This document shows positions 30,598-39,090 of a stretch of 46,737 nt of DNA, in pieces. The number at the start of each line of letters is the position of its first letter. Within the stretch, counting starts at the first letter, position 1. Both the position numbers and the translations under genes were made by a program. The stretch comes from an uncultured Shinella sp. Lineage in GTDB: Bacteria > Pseudomonadota > Alphaproteobacteria > Rhizobiales > Rhizobiaceae. The notes under the pieces were generated by a model. The model was not told the origin of the DNA, did no database searches, and saw only the letters and a list, made by a program, of their open reading frames with translations. The DNA is taken from contig NZ_CAMLFY010000022.1 of NCBI RefSeq assembly GCF_946479415.1, forward strand, positions 1 through 46,737, read 5' to 3'.

Positions 30598-32859
30598 ATG
30601 CACATGACGTGCGTCAAGTGGCTGGCTATACCCGCTGGCCTGATCGGGCTGTTCCTTCTCTGGCTGCCACTCAGCCTCCAGGCCCAGCTTATCCTGAGTT
30701 TCGCCGTGCTCGGCGTGATGTTCCTGGCGATGACGCGCCCCGAGAACACCACCCTGCGGCTCGTCACCTTCATCTTTGCCGGCATTCTCGCCATGCGCTA
30801 CGCCTTCTGGCGTACCACCGAGACCTTGCCGAGCATCTACGAACCGCTGAATTTCATTCCCGGCCTGATCCTCTATCTCGCCGAGATGTATTGCCTCGCC
30901 ATGCTGGCGATCAGCTTCTTCATGCTGGCCGATCCCCTGAAGCGCAAGGCGCCGGAGCTTGGCGAGGCCGCCGATCTTCCAACCGTCGATGTCTTCATAC
31001 CCTCGTATAACGAGGAGCCGGAGCTTCTGGCCGGCACGCTTGCCGCCGCCAAGTCGCTGCACTATCCCAAGGACAAACTGACCGTTTATCTGCTCGACGA
31101 TGGCGGCACCGAGGCCAAGCGCAACCATAAGGATCCGCGTGTCTCGATCGCCGCCATCCGCCGGCACGAGCAGCTGAAGGCGCTCTGCGCCTCGCTCGGT
31201 GTGGTCTACCACGCCCGCAAGCAGAACGACCACGCCAAGGCCGGCAATCTCAACGAGGGGCTGAAGGTCTCGCATGGCGAACTCGTCGTCGTCTTCGATG
31301 CCGACCATGCGCCGGTGCGCGAATTCCTGCGCGAGACCGTCGGCTATTTCGCCAGGGACAAGAAGCTCTTCCTCGTCCAGACGCCGCACTATTTCCTGAA
31401 CCCGGACCCGCTGGAAAAGAACCTCCAGACCTTCGCGCGCATGCCGTCGGAAAACGAGATGTTCTATTCGATCCTGCAACGCGGGCTCGACAAGTGGAAC
31501 GCCTCGTTCTTCTGCGGCTCGGCAGCGGTGCTGCGGCGCTCGGCGCTGTCTGCGGCCAACGGTTTCTCCGGCCAGTCGATCACCGAGGATTGCGAGACGG
31601 CGCTCGCGCTGCATTCCAAGGGCTGGCACAGCCTCTATGTCGACAAGCCGCTGATCGCCGGCCTCCAGCCCGAGACCTTCGTCTCCTTCATCGGTCAGCG
31701 CGCCCGCTGGTGCCAGGGCATGTTGCAGATCCTGATCCTGAACCGTCCGTTCCTCGCCAAGGGCCTGACGCTGTCCCAGCGCATCTGCTACGCGGGCATC
31801 AACCTGTTCTGGCTGTTCCCGCTGTCGCGGCTCGCCTTCGTCTTTTCGCCGCTGCTCTACATCTTCTTCTCGCTGGAGATCTATCAGGCGAACATCCTCG
31901 AATTCGCCTCCTACGCGGTGACCTATCTCATCGGCTCTTTCGCCATGCAGAGCTATCTCTACGGTCGCGTGCGCTGGCCCTGGGTTTCCGAGCTCTATGA
32001 ATATGTCCAGTCGGTGCTGCTCTTCGGCTCGATCGTCAGCGTGGTGCGCAACCCGCGCAAGCCGACCTTCAACGTGACCGCCAAGGGCCAGACGCTCGAC
32101 CGCAGCATGCTCTCGCCCTTGGCACGGCCCTATTTCATCATCTTCTTCGTCCTGCTCGCGGCCGCTCTTTACTCTGGCTACCGCTTCCTGACGGAGCCGG
32201 TCGCGACCGAGCTTCTGACCATCGTCGCCGGCTGGAACCTCATCAATCTCGGCCTCGCCGGTGCCGCCCTCGGCGTCGTCGCCGAACGTCGCGAGCTGCG
32301 CCGCAACCAGCGCCTGCCGGTCAAGCGCCATGCTTTGATGAAGGTCGATGGCAAGCTGAAGAACATCATCATTCAGGATGCCTCCTCGGGCGGCATCTCG
32401 GTGGAATTCGTCGAACAGGCGCCGGCCATCGATCTCGATACGCCGCTGGAGGCAACGATCCAGCTGCGCCGCGCCGGCCAGATCATCGCCTTCGACGTGA
32501 TCTCCCGCTCCAGCCGCGGCGAGGGCGAGGGCGCCGTCTACGGCTTCGCCTACAAGGAGCGCACGCCGGAAACCTTCATGGCCATCGCCGAGCTGATGTT
32601 CTCCGACCAGGCGGTGTTGCAGGAGCGGCTGTCGCGTCGCCAGGTCCGCCGCAGCTTCTTCTGGGGCACCTCGCGCTTCGCGCTCTGGAGCATCCGCGAA
32701 ACGCTGCGCGCGCTGCGCTACGCCGCTGGCCTCATCCGCGAGGGAGCCGTTATTTCCGCCGCCGACGCGCCGATCACCGTCAAGGACAACAATGCCCAGA
32801 TCCCCGGCCGCGCCGCAGAGCTGCCGCCGGTCCTCACAGGAGCCCAGGCCTATGGCTAA
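30598..32859 (+). CDS. bcsA: Cellulose synthase catalytic subunit with PilZ domain
   Basis: About 753 residues. Membrane helices flank a GT2 glycosyltransferase with all signature residues: VFIPSYNEEPELLAG, the UDP-binding YLLDDGG, FDADHAP, the catalytic TEDCETAL and QRARWCQGM (QxxRW). A C-terminal PilZ domain has the c-di-GMP motifs RRNQR (RxxxR) and DASSGGIS (DxSxxG). The enzyme polymerises UDP-glucose into beta-1,4-glucan and extrudes it across the inner membrane under c-di-GMP control. Start: ATG at 30598 (with GGGG eight bases upstream) or 30604; the in-frame ATG at 30562 is possible but has a weak site. The stop overlaps bcsB. Confidence 0.95.
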   Translation: MHMTCVKWLAIPAGLIGLFLLWLPLSLQAQLILSFAVLGVMFLAMTRPENTTLRLVTFIFAGILAMRYAFWRTTETLPSIYEPLNFIPGLILYLAEMYCLAMLAISFFMLADPLKRKAPELGEAADLPTVDVFIPSYNEEPELLAGTLAAAKSLHYPKDKLTVYLLDDGGTEAKRNHKDPRVSIAAIRRHEQLKALCASLGVVYHARKQNDHAKAGNLNEGLKVSHGELVVVFDADHAPVREFLRETVGYFARDKKLFLVQTPHYFLNPDPLEKNLQTFARMPSENEMFYSILQRGLDKWNASFFCGSAAVLRRSALSAANGFSGQSITEDCETALALHSKGWHSLYVDKPLIAGLQPETFVSFIGQRARWCQGMLQILILNRPFLAKGLTLSQRICYAGINLFWLFPLSRLAFVFSPLLYIFFSLEIYQANILEFASYAVTYLIGSFAMQSYLYGRVRWPWVSELYEYVQSVLLFGSIVSVVRNPRKPTFNVTAKGQTLDRSMLSPLARPYFIIFFVLLAAALYSGYRFLTEPVATELLTIVAGWNLINLGLAGAALGVVAERRELRRNQRLPVKRHALMKVDGKLKNIIIQDASSGGISVEFVEQAPAIDLDTPLEATIQLRRAGQIIAFDVISRSSRGEGEGAVYGFAYKERTPETFMAIAELMFSDQAVLQERLSRRQVRRSFFWGTSRFALWSIRETLRALRYAAGLIREGAVISAADAPITVKDNNAQIPGRAAELPPVLTGAQAYG

Positions 32860-35212
32860 GACCCCTCTTCTCGGAACGCTGGGCCTTGCCCTTCTCATCG
32901 CCTCGGCTGGTGCCGGCCGGGCGGAGGGGCTGGTCGCCGATGCCGTCAAGCCGCTGCTGGAAGGCACCACGCTGTCCGGTGGCCTGCTGCCGCAGCCTGT
33001 CGAGGTAAAGGCCGAAAAGGCGCAAGCCGTCGTCACCGGCGCCATGCTCGTGCCCTTCGAGCAGTCGGCGGACGCCTATATGCTGTCGGGTGAGGACGAT
33101 GTCGCGACCTTCACCTTCGCGCTCGACGGGCCGCAGGTCTCGGCCGGCGGCACGCTGAACCTCGCCTATATCAATGCGGTCTCGGTGCTGCCCGATACGG
33201 CGAAGATGGATATCGAGGTCAATGGCCGTGATGCCGGCAGCTTCGCCATCGCCTCGCCGAACGGTGTGCTGACGGAAAAGATCGCCGTCGCTCCTGATCT
33301 TCTGAAGGCTGGCCGCAATGTGGTGCGCGTGCGTGCTCGCCAGCACCATCGCGTCGATTGCGCGCTGGATGCGACCTATGAGCTCTGGACGAAGCTCGAT
33401 CCCGCGCAAAGCGGGTTCGCCACGGCGGCGTCCTCGGCGTTTACGGATTTCGACAGCCTGCTGTCCGTTCGCCGCAATGCCGCGCACCGTACGGATGTGC
33501 GCATCGTCGTGCCCGGCGCTCTCAGCGCCGAGGCGCTGAACGAGGTCGCGCCGGTCCTGCAATCGCTGATCCTCTTCCTCAATCGCGACGATGTGACGGT
33601 CTCGGTGGACGACAAGCCGGGCAGCGGGCCGGGCATCGATCTCGTCATGGCCATGGACCGCGCCGGCGCTGCCACGCTCGCGAAGTTCGGCATTGCCAAC
33701 GCGCCGCGCGGGCTCTCCGTTCAAGCTAGTGCCGAGGCGGATCGCGCGCGCGTCGTGCTGCGCGCCGCCAATCTCGGCGATATCAATGCCGCCGTACTCT
33801 CAGCCGTGAAGGGACCGATGGCCGATGGGTTGAAGACGGGTGTCTTCGAAAAGGGCAGGGGTGCTCTCGTCGTCGATGCCGGCGAACGGCGGCTGCTGAA
33901 GGAGACCGGTTACGAGACCCGCGTCTTTTCCGGGCGCCTGTCGCGCACCGATTTCACCATCGACATGCCCGCCGATTTCTATCCGGCGGAATATGCCACG
34001 CTCGACCTTCGCCTCCATGCCGCGACCTCGCCGGGGCTGGAACAGACCGCGCAGCTTCTCGTGCGCGTCAACGACAAGGTCGTGAAGAGCTACCCGTTCC
34101 GCAACCGCGAGGGCGAGCAGTTCGACGGCAAGCGCATCGAACTGCCGCTGCGCGCCTTCCATCCCGGCACCAACCGCGTCGAACTGCTGGCCGAGCTGCC
34201 GACGGCGGCCGATGCCGCCTGCCGGCCGGAGGAACGCGATGATGGCAAGCCGCGCTTCATCCTGCTCGACACGACGGCGATCGAGGTGCCGGCACTGGCG
34301 CGCATCGGCCGGCTGCCGGATCTCGCGGCCCTTGCCGGCAAGGCCTATCCCTATGGCGGCGGCAAGCCGTTCGATCTGGTGATCGACCGGGCCGACGGCC
34401 AGTCCGCAGCGGCCGGCCTCACCATGCTGTCGCGCCTTGCCCTTTCCGCCCGCGCGCCGCTGACGGCGAAGATCGCCATCGGCGCGCCCTCCGAAGGCAC
34501 CGGCCGCGATGCGCTCGTCGTCTCCTCGCAGAACGATTTCGCCGAGCTTGGTACCTCCGGCAAGGCGGCCTTCCCGGGTGGGGACGAGGTCACGGCCTCC
34601 GTCGCCGATCTTCTGAAACCCGATCCAATGCACACGGCGTCGGTTTCCGACGGTGCCGCCGGCACCGGTAACGACACCGCCGACCTGTTGCAGGCCTTCC
34701 ACAATTCGACGGCCGCCGAGGAGGACGAACTATCCTTCGGGTCGCGCGCGCAGCTCTGGTTCTCCGCTGCCTCGCGCAGCTTCGGCCGCTGGCTGAGCTA
34801 TGAAGGCGACAACACGGCACGGGTCGCACCGCACGGCGAGGGGGCATTGGTCACGCTGTCGCAGATGCGTTCCTCCGATGGCCTCGCCACCTGGACGGTG
34901 ATCCAGGCGAACTCGCCGCGCGATGTCGATGCCGGCGTGCAGCGGCTCGTCGAGCCCGCCGTCTGGCGTGAACTGCAGGGCGGCACGGCGACCATCGAGA
35001 CGGCGAGCCTGTCGCTCGTCAGCCTTCCGGCCGCCGATCGCTATGTCGCCGACCTCGCCGATCGCAGCCCCGGCAATCTGCGCCGCGTCGCGGCCGCCTG
35101 GTTCTCCGATAATTTCCAGATCTATGTCGTGCTCGTGCTCGCCTGCCTCGGCCTCTTCGCCGTCTGGCTAGGTCTGACGGTGCCGCGCAAGGGCGTGAGG
35201 TCCGATCGATGA
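32852..35212 (+). CDS. bcsB: Cellulose synthase regulatory/periplasmic subunit
   Basis: 786 residues, starting at the ATG at 32852 inside the last codons of bcsA (eight-base overlap, AGGAG upstream). It has a signal peptide (AKTPLLGTLGLALLIASAGA), two carbohydrate-binding/ferredoxin-like repeat halves and one C-terminal membrane anchor (IYVVLVLACLGLFAVWLGLT) that docks on BcsA. BcsB is the periplasmic partner that guides the glucan. The length is normal. It is followed by a four-base overlap with the TPR gene, so translation is coupled. Confidence 0.93.
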   Translation: MAKTPLLGTLGLALLIASAGAGRAEGLVADAVKPLLEGTTLSGGLLPQPVEVKAEKAQAVVTGAMLVPFEQSADAYMLSGEDDVATFTFALDGPQVSAGGTLNLAYINAVSVLPDTAKMDIEVNGRDAGSFAIASPNGVLTEKIAVAPDLLKAGRNVVRVRARQHHRVDCALDATYELWTKLDPAQSGFATAASSAFTDFDSLLSVRRNAAHRTDVRIVVPGALSAEALNEVAPVLQSLILFLNRDDVTVSVDDKPGSGPGIDLVMAMDRAGAATLAKFGIANAPRGLSVQASAEADRARVVLRAANLGDINAAVLSAVKGPMADGLKTGVFEKGRGALVVDAGERRLLKETGYETRVFSGRLSRTDFTIDMPADFYPAEYATLDLRLHAATSPGLEQTAQLLVRVNDKVVKSYPFRNREGEQFDGKRIELPLRAFHPGTNRVELLAELPTAADAACRPEERDDGKPRFILLDTTAIEVPALARIGRLPDLAALAGKAYPYGGGKPFDLVIDRADGQSAAAGLTMLSRLALSARAPLTAKIAIGAPSEGTGRDALVVSSQNDFAELGTSGKAAFPGGDEVTASVADLLKPDPMHTASVSDGAAGTGNDTADLLQAFHNSTAAEEDELSFGSRAQLWFSAASRSFGRWLSYEGDNTARVAPHGEGALVTLSQMRSSDGLATWTVIQANSPRDVDAGVQRLVEPAVWRELQGGTATIETASLSLVSLPAADRYVADLADRSPGNLRRVAAAWFSDNFQIYVVLVLACLGLFAVWLGLTVPRKGVRSDR

Positions 35213-37179
35213 AACCATCCCTTTTCCTCACCGCGCTGCTCGTCGGTTCCTCGGCGCTCTCTCCGCTCGCCCTCGCGGAAGAGGCCAAGTCTGGCCCTGG
35301 CGAGGTGGAGCTTGCCGCGCTCTATTATTATGCCGAACAGAAGCAGCAGGACCGGCTTGAGGCCGAGACGAACCGGCTGCGGCTGAAATATCCCGATTTC
35401 GTCGTGCCGGCCGATGTCTATGCGCCTGTCGCGCAGCAGGTGGATGAAACCGCGCTCTGGGCGCTCTACGAGAAGAACGATTTCACCGGCATCGCCGCCG
35501 AGATCGGCCGCCGCCAGACGGAAAATCCGCAGTGGAGCCCGAGCGAGGACTTTTCCGACAAGCTCGCCCGCCGCCAGCAGCGCGTCGAGATGATGGCCGC
35601 CACGGCGCGCAAGGACTGGATGGGCGTCATCGAAGCGGCCAAGACGCTGGACCCGTCGACCGAAACGGAGGTCGATCTCGTCTGGATGCTGCTCGACGCC
35701 TATGCCGAAACGGGCGCCAAGGACGCGCTGACCAATGTCTATCGCGGCCTGCTGTTCCGCGAGGGCGACAAGCGGCTGCCGGATGCGCAGATCCTGACCA
35801 CGCTGCAGAAATCGACGCGCGATTTTTCATCGGACGATGTGCGCAAGGCGATGGGCGTGCTTGCCACCTCTCCTTTGTTGCAGGCTGGTCTCCAGCCCGT
35901 CGAACTCGACCTGACACGCAAGGACGTCGCCGATTTCAATGCGGATGAGAAGCGGCAGACGCCGATCGCCGAAGGCGAGGTCGCCAAGCTGCGCGCGGCG
36001 GCGGAGAAGGGGGATCGCCTCGAGGATCTCTCGCTGCTCGGCTGGTACGATCTGAAGCTGAAGGCGCCCGATAGTGCCGAGCGCTGGTTCAAGGCCGCGC
36101 TTGCCAAGCGCCGCGACGAGGAGAACGCCAAGGGCCTCTATCTCTCGCTTGCCGCCGAAAACAAGCAGGAAGAGGCCTATGCGGTCGCCGAGGACTACAT
36201 CGAGGAGTTTTCCGACGATCCGGAATTCCTGATGAACGCGCTGTCGCTGCGCTTCTCGAAGCCCGACCAGCCGGATGCCGATGTGAAGACGGTGACGGCC
36301 TATAGCAACGCCATCCTTGCGACTTCCGACGCCGACAATGCCGAAATCCTCGCCTGGTACGCCTATAATTCCAGCCAGTTTGAAGCCGCAAAAGCCTGGT
36401 TTGAAAAGTCGCTGGATTGGGAAAGCGCACCGGTGCGCGTCAAGGGGTTGGCGCTGAGCCTGCTGCGTCTCGGCGCCAAGAAGGACTATGCGGCGCTGGA
36501 GGATGAATATCGCGAGATCTATCCGGAGATCTGGGCCGAGATAAAGGTTGCCGCGCCCCCCAAAGGCCGCCGCAGCGTGGCCGTCGAAATGCCTGATACC
36601 ACGGCGTCGTCCGCTGGCGGTGGCGTGGCGAGCTACCTCGCGCATTTCAAGGCCAAGCGTTACAGTGCCTGCGTCAAGGAAGTTTCCGCCCAGGAGGCGC
36701 GCGGCAAGGTTACGGCCGATGCCATGCTGATCAAGGGCTGGTGCTATCTGGAACTCAGCCGTCTGGCCGACGCCCGCAACGCTTTCGAGGCCGCGCTGAA
36801 CGACAGCCGCACGCAACAGGACGCCGCCTATGGCGCGGCCCTCACGCTGCTGCGCGGCCGCCTGACGGATGATGCCGAAGCCACGGTCGCGACCTATCCG
36901 ATGTCGGAGAAGCGCGAGCGCGAGGTCCGGGCCGAAATCTACTGGCAGCGCGCCCGTTCGGCCTTCGATCACAAACAGTACCAGAATGTTCTGGATGCGC
37001 TGAACGCCCGCGCCAGCCTCGTTGCCGAACCGGCGGATCTCAGCCAGCTACGCGGTTGGTCCTATTACCATCTCGGCAATCGCGCACAGGCCCAGGCCGT
37101 CTTCGCCCGGCTGAACACGCAATTCTACGATCCGGCGACGGCCGTCGGCCTTTCCGCATCCACCGTTACCCTGCGATAG
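35209..37179 (+). CDS. TPR-repeat periplasmic protein of cellulose operon, BcsK-like
   Basis: 656 residues with a Sec signal peptide (MKPSLFLTALLVGSSALSPL, cleaved about ALAE) and a mostly helical mature part with several degenerate TPR units (for example LSLLGWYDLKLKAPDSAERW, LAWYAYNSSQFEAAKAWFEK, LIKGWCYLELSRLADARNAF, LRGWSYYHLGNRAQAQAVFA). There is no C-terminal beta-barrel, so it is not a full BcsC export porin. In rhizobial cellulose operons a TPR protein designated BcsK occupies this niche and may replace the periplasmic part of BcsC; this assignment is by position and repeats. The start overlaps bcsB (ATGA) and bcsN follows in seven bases. Confidence 0.85.
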   Translation: MKPSLFLTALLVGSSALSPLALAEEAKSGPGEVELAALYYYAEQKQQDRLEAETNRLRLKYPDFVVPADVYAPVAQQVDETALWALYEKNDFTGIAAEIGRRQTENPQWSPSEDFSDKLARRQQRVEMMAATARKDWMGVIEAAKTLDPSTETEVDLVWMLLDAYAETGAKDALTNVYRGLLFREGDKRLPDAQILTTLQKSTRDFSSDDVRKAMGVLATSPLLQAGLQPVELDLTRKDVADFNADEKRQTPIAEGEVAKLRAAAEKGDRLEDLSLLGWYDLKLKAPDSAERWFKAALAKRRDEENAKGLYLSLAAENKQEEAYAVAEDYIEEFSDDPEFLMNALSLRFSKPDQPDADVKTVTAYSNAILATSDADNAEILAWYAYNSSQFEAAKAWFEKSLDWESAPVRVKGLALSLLRLGAKKDYAALEDEYREIYPEIWAEIKVAAPPKGRRSVAVEMPDTTASSAGGGVASYLAHFKAKRYSACVKEVSAQEARGKVTADAMLIKGWCYLELSRLADARNAFEAALNDSRTQQDAAYGAALTLLRGRLTDDAEATVATYPMSEKREREVRAEIYWQRARSAFDHKQYQNVLDALNARASLVAEPADLSQLRGWSYYHLGNRAQAQAVFARLNTQFYDPATAVGLSASTVTLR

Positions 37180-37186
37180 GATCCTC

Positions 37187-38101
37187 ATGCGCTGGCTCAC
37201 TCTTGCCATAGTGCCTTTTCTCGCGGCCGGCTGCGCTTCCACCGTGCCCGATCCCTTCCTGGAAACCGGCGCCATCCATCCGGATGCGCCGCCGATCTCC
37301 ACCGAGGTCTCGCCGGATTTTGCCGTCGCTTACCTGCCTCTCGTGTCGGGCCGTATCCAGAGCGTTCGCCAGACGGCGCGTAGCGGCTTCTTCGAGCAGG
37401 CCATCGTCTATTCCAACGCCACGGCTTCGGCGGGTGAAAACGTGCTTACGGTGCGGGTCGGTCAGCCCTCCGAGGGCACGACCTTCCTGCGCGCCCCAAC
37501 ACGTCGCGCCATCGTCGCCGAGATGCAAAAGGCCCTGCCAGGCGTCGCCATGCGGATCAGCGACGTGCCGGGACAGAACGGGCAGGGTGTCTACGGCTAT
37601 GCGACCGGCCCGCTCGGCACGTCCGGCAGCTGCCTCTATGCCTGGCAGTTTGCCAAGCGCGTTTCGGCCGAGCGCGTGGGCGCCTATGCGGCGCAGGTGC
37701 GCCTGCGCTTCTGCCATCCAACGATGTCGCAGGAACGCATCGCGGCCGTCATGGGCGGGCTGCGCATGAAGCCGGTGACGCGCAACACGTTCGACATGCT
37801 GCAATATGCCGGCGGCACCGGCTATGCGCAGAGCCAGCCCGTGCTGGTTCGTGCGGAGCCGGTCGTGGTGGTCGATGACAGCGTCGAGATCGCGCCGCGC
37901 CGCACACCGAAGCGCCGCGTGGCCGTGGAGGAGAAGCCGGCGGAAGAGCGGGTCGTCATCCGCAATGCCGCGCGCGTTCCCCTGCCGGGTGAGGAGAAGG
38001 TGAAGGTCGCAATTTCCGAGGAGCCGGTCGAGAAGCCCAAGACAAGGGCTAAGAGCGCGCTGGTGCCGATGCCGGGAACCGTCGCGCTTAATGTGGAGTG
38101 A
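37187..38101 (+). CDS. bcsN: Cellulose biosynthesis lipoprotein BcsN
   Basis: 304 residues with a lipoprotein signal peptide (MRWLTLAIVPFLAAGCAS, lipobox LAAGC). The conserved core includes SVRQTARSGFFEQAIVYSNA and LRAPTRRAIVAEM, which I recognise as the BcsN family of rhizobial cellulose operons. The C-terminal 90 residues are low-complexity Lys/Arg/Glu/Pro and probably disordered. Its molecular role is unknown; membrane anchoring suggests an accessory export or envelope function. It is the last gene of bcsA-bcsB-TPR-bcsN and ends four bases from the convergent LysR gene. Confidence 0.88.
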   Translation: MRWLTLAIVPFLAAGCASTVPDPFLETGAIHPDAPPISTEVSPDFAVAYLPLVSGRIQSVRQTARSGFFEQAIVYSNATASAGENVLTVRVGQPSEGTTFLRAPTRRAIVAEMQKALPGVAMRISDVPGQNGQGVYGYATGPLGTSGSCLYAWQFAKRVSAERVGAYAAQVRLRFCHPTMSQERIAAVMGGLRMKPVTRNTFDMLQYAGGTGYAQSQPVLVRAEPVVVVDDSVEIAPRRTPKRRVAVEEKPAEERVVIRNAARVPLPGEEKVKVAISEEPVEKPKTRAKSALVPMPGTVALNVE

Positions 38102-38104
38102 TCG

Positions 38105-38986
38105 TCACAGAAAAATGGCATGCTCCTGCCGCACGAGTTCCTGCACGAATTCGGCGACGGTGCGCACGCGGGTAAGGTCGCGTGCGCTTTCGTGCCATGT
38201 CGTCCAATAGGCGCGGCGGATCGTGTTGTCAGGCAGAACGCGCACCAGCTCCGGATATTGCCGGGCGATATAGTCATGCAGAATGCCGACGCCGGCGCCG
38301 GAGCGCACGGCCTCCGTCTGACCGGTGGCGCTGGATATCTCGAAGCTCGCATCCCAGCTGCGCATGATCTCACCGGTGAAGTTCAGCGAGGCCGTGAAGA
38401 TCAGGTCTTCCACATAGCCGACGCGGCGATGGGTCTTCAGGTCCTCGACGGTCTCCGGCGTGCCGTTTTCCTGGAGATAATCGCGTGAGGCATAGAGGCC
38501 GAGCGTATAATCCGTCAGCTTCGACGAGACGAGCCGGCCCTGTTCCGGCCGCTCCAGCGTGATGGCGATATCGGCCTCGCGCTGCGAAAGCGAGAAGGAG
38601 CGCGGCACCGGCACGAGCTGGATCTTCAGTTCGGGATGCCGCGCCGTCAGCCGCCCGAGACGCGGCGCCAGGAACGACACGCCGAAACCATCGGGCGCGC
38701 CGACCCGCACGGTGCCGGCGACGGCGGTATCGATCCGGCCGATGCTCGCCTGCATCGCCAGCATTTCCGTCTCCATCCGCTCGGCCGCGCGCAGAAAGGC
38801 TTCGCCCTCGGCGGTGAGGTCGCAGCCATTGGTGCGGCGGATGAGCAGGCGGGTCTTCAGGGCCTCTTCCAGTGCGCTGACGCGGCGGCTGAGGGTGGCA
38901 TGGTTGACGCCGAGGCGGCGGGAGGCGGCGAGGATCTGGCCGGTGCGGGCAACGGCGAGAAACATCCGGGCGTCGTCCCAGTTCAT
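38105..38986 (-). CDS. LysR-family transcriptional regulator divergent from mmsA
   Basis: 293 residues. The winged helix (MNWDDARMFLAVARTGQILA ... NHATLSRRVSALEEALK) is followed by a periplasmic-binding-protein-like effector domain. It is divergent from the methylmalonate-semialdehyde dehydrogenase gene, so it probably controls valine/inositol catabolism in response to a pathway intermediate. The 104-base spacer contains the long inverted repeat described separately. It has no close terminator; its 3' end nearly meets bcsN. Confidence 0.93.
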   Translation of the reverse strand: MNWDDARMFLAVARTGQILAASRRLGVNHATLSRRVSALEEALKTRLLIRRTNGCDLTAEGEAFLRAAERMETEMLAMQASIGRIDTAVAGTVRVGAPDGFGVSFLAPRLGRLTARHPELKIQLVPVPRSFSLSQREADIAITLERPEQGRLVSSKLTDYTLGLYASRDYLQENGTPETVEDLKTHRRVGYVEDLIFTASLNFTGEIMRSWDASFEISSATGQTEAVRSGAGVGILHDYIARQYPELVRVLPDNTIRRAYWTTWHESARDLTRVRTVAEFVQELVRQEHAIFL

Positions 38987-39005
38987 GGCGGCTCCGACTT
39001 TAATT

Positions 39006-39048
39006 TTTGCACAACGGTTCCTTACAGGAGGTGATTGTGTTGTGCAAA
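39006..39048. promoter_or_regulatory. Inverted repeat operator between LysR gene and mmsA
   Basis: TTTGCACAAC (39006-39015) is repeated in inverted orientation as GTTGTGCAAA (39039-39048) with a 23-base spacer. It sits midway between the divergent LysR-gene and mmsA starts, the usual place for a LysR recognition/activation site pair. Confidence 0.6.
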
Positions 39049-39090
39049 TTGAAGTGCGATCATTCCCTCATAACCACGGAGGACTCCCCA

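Noticed and set aside
30541..33045. 834-codon open frame on the minus strand over bcsA
   Set aside because: Shadow of bcsA, whose GT2 and PilZ motifs are unmistakable.
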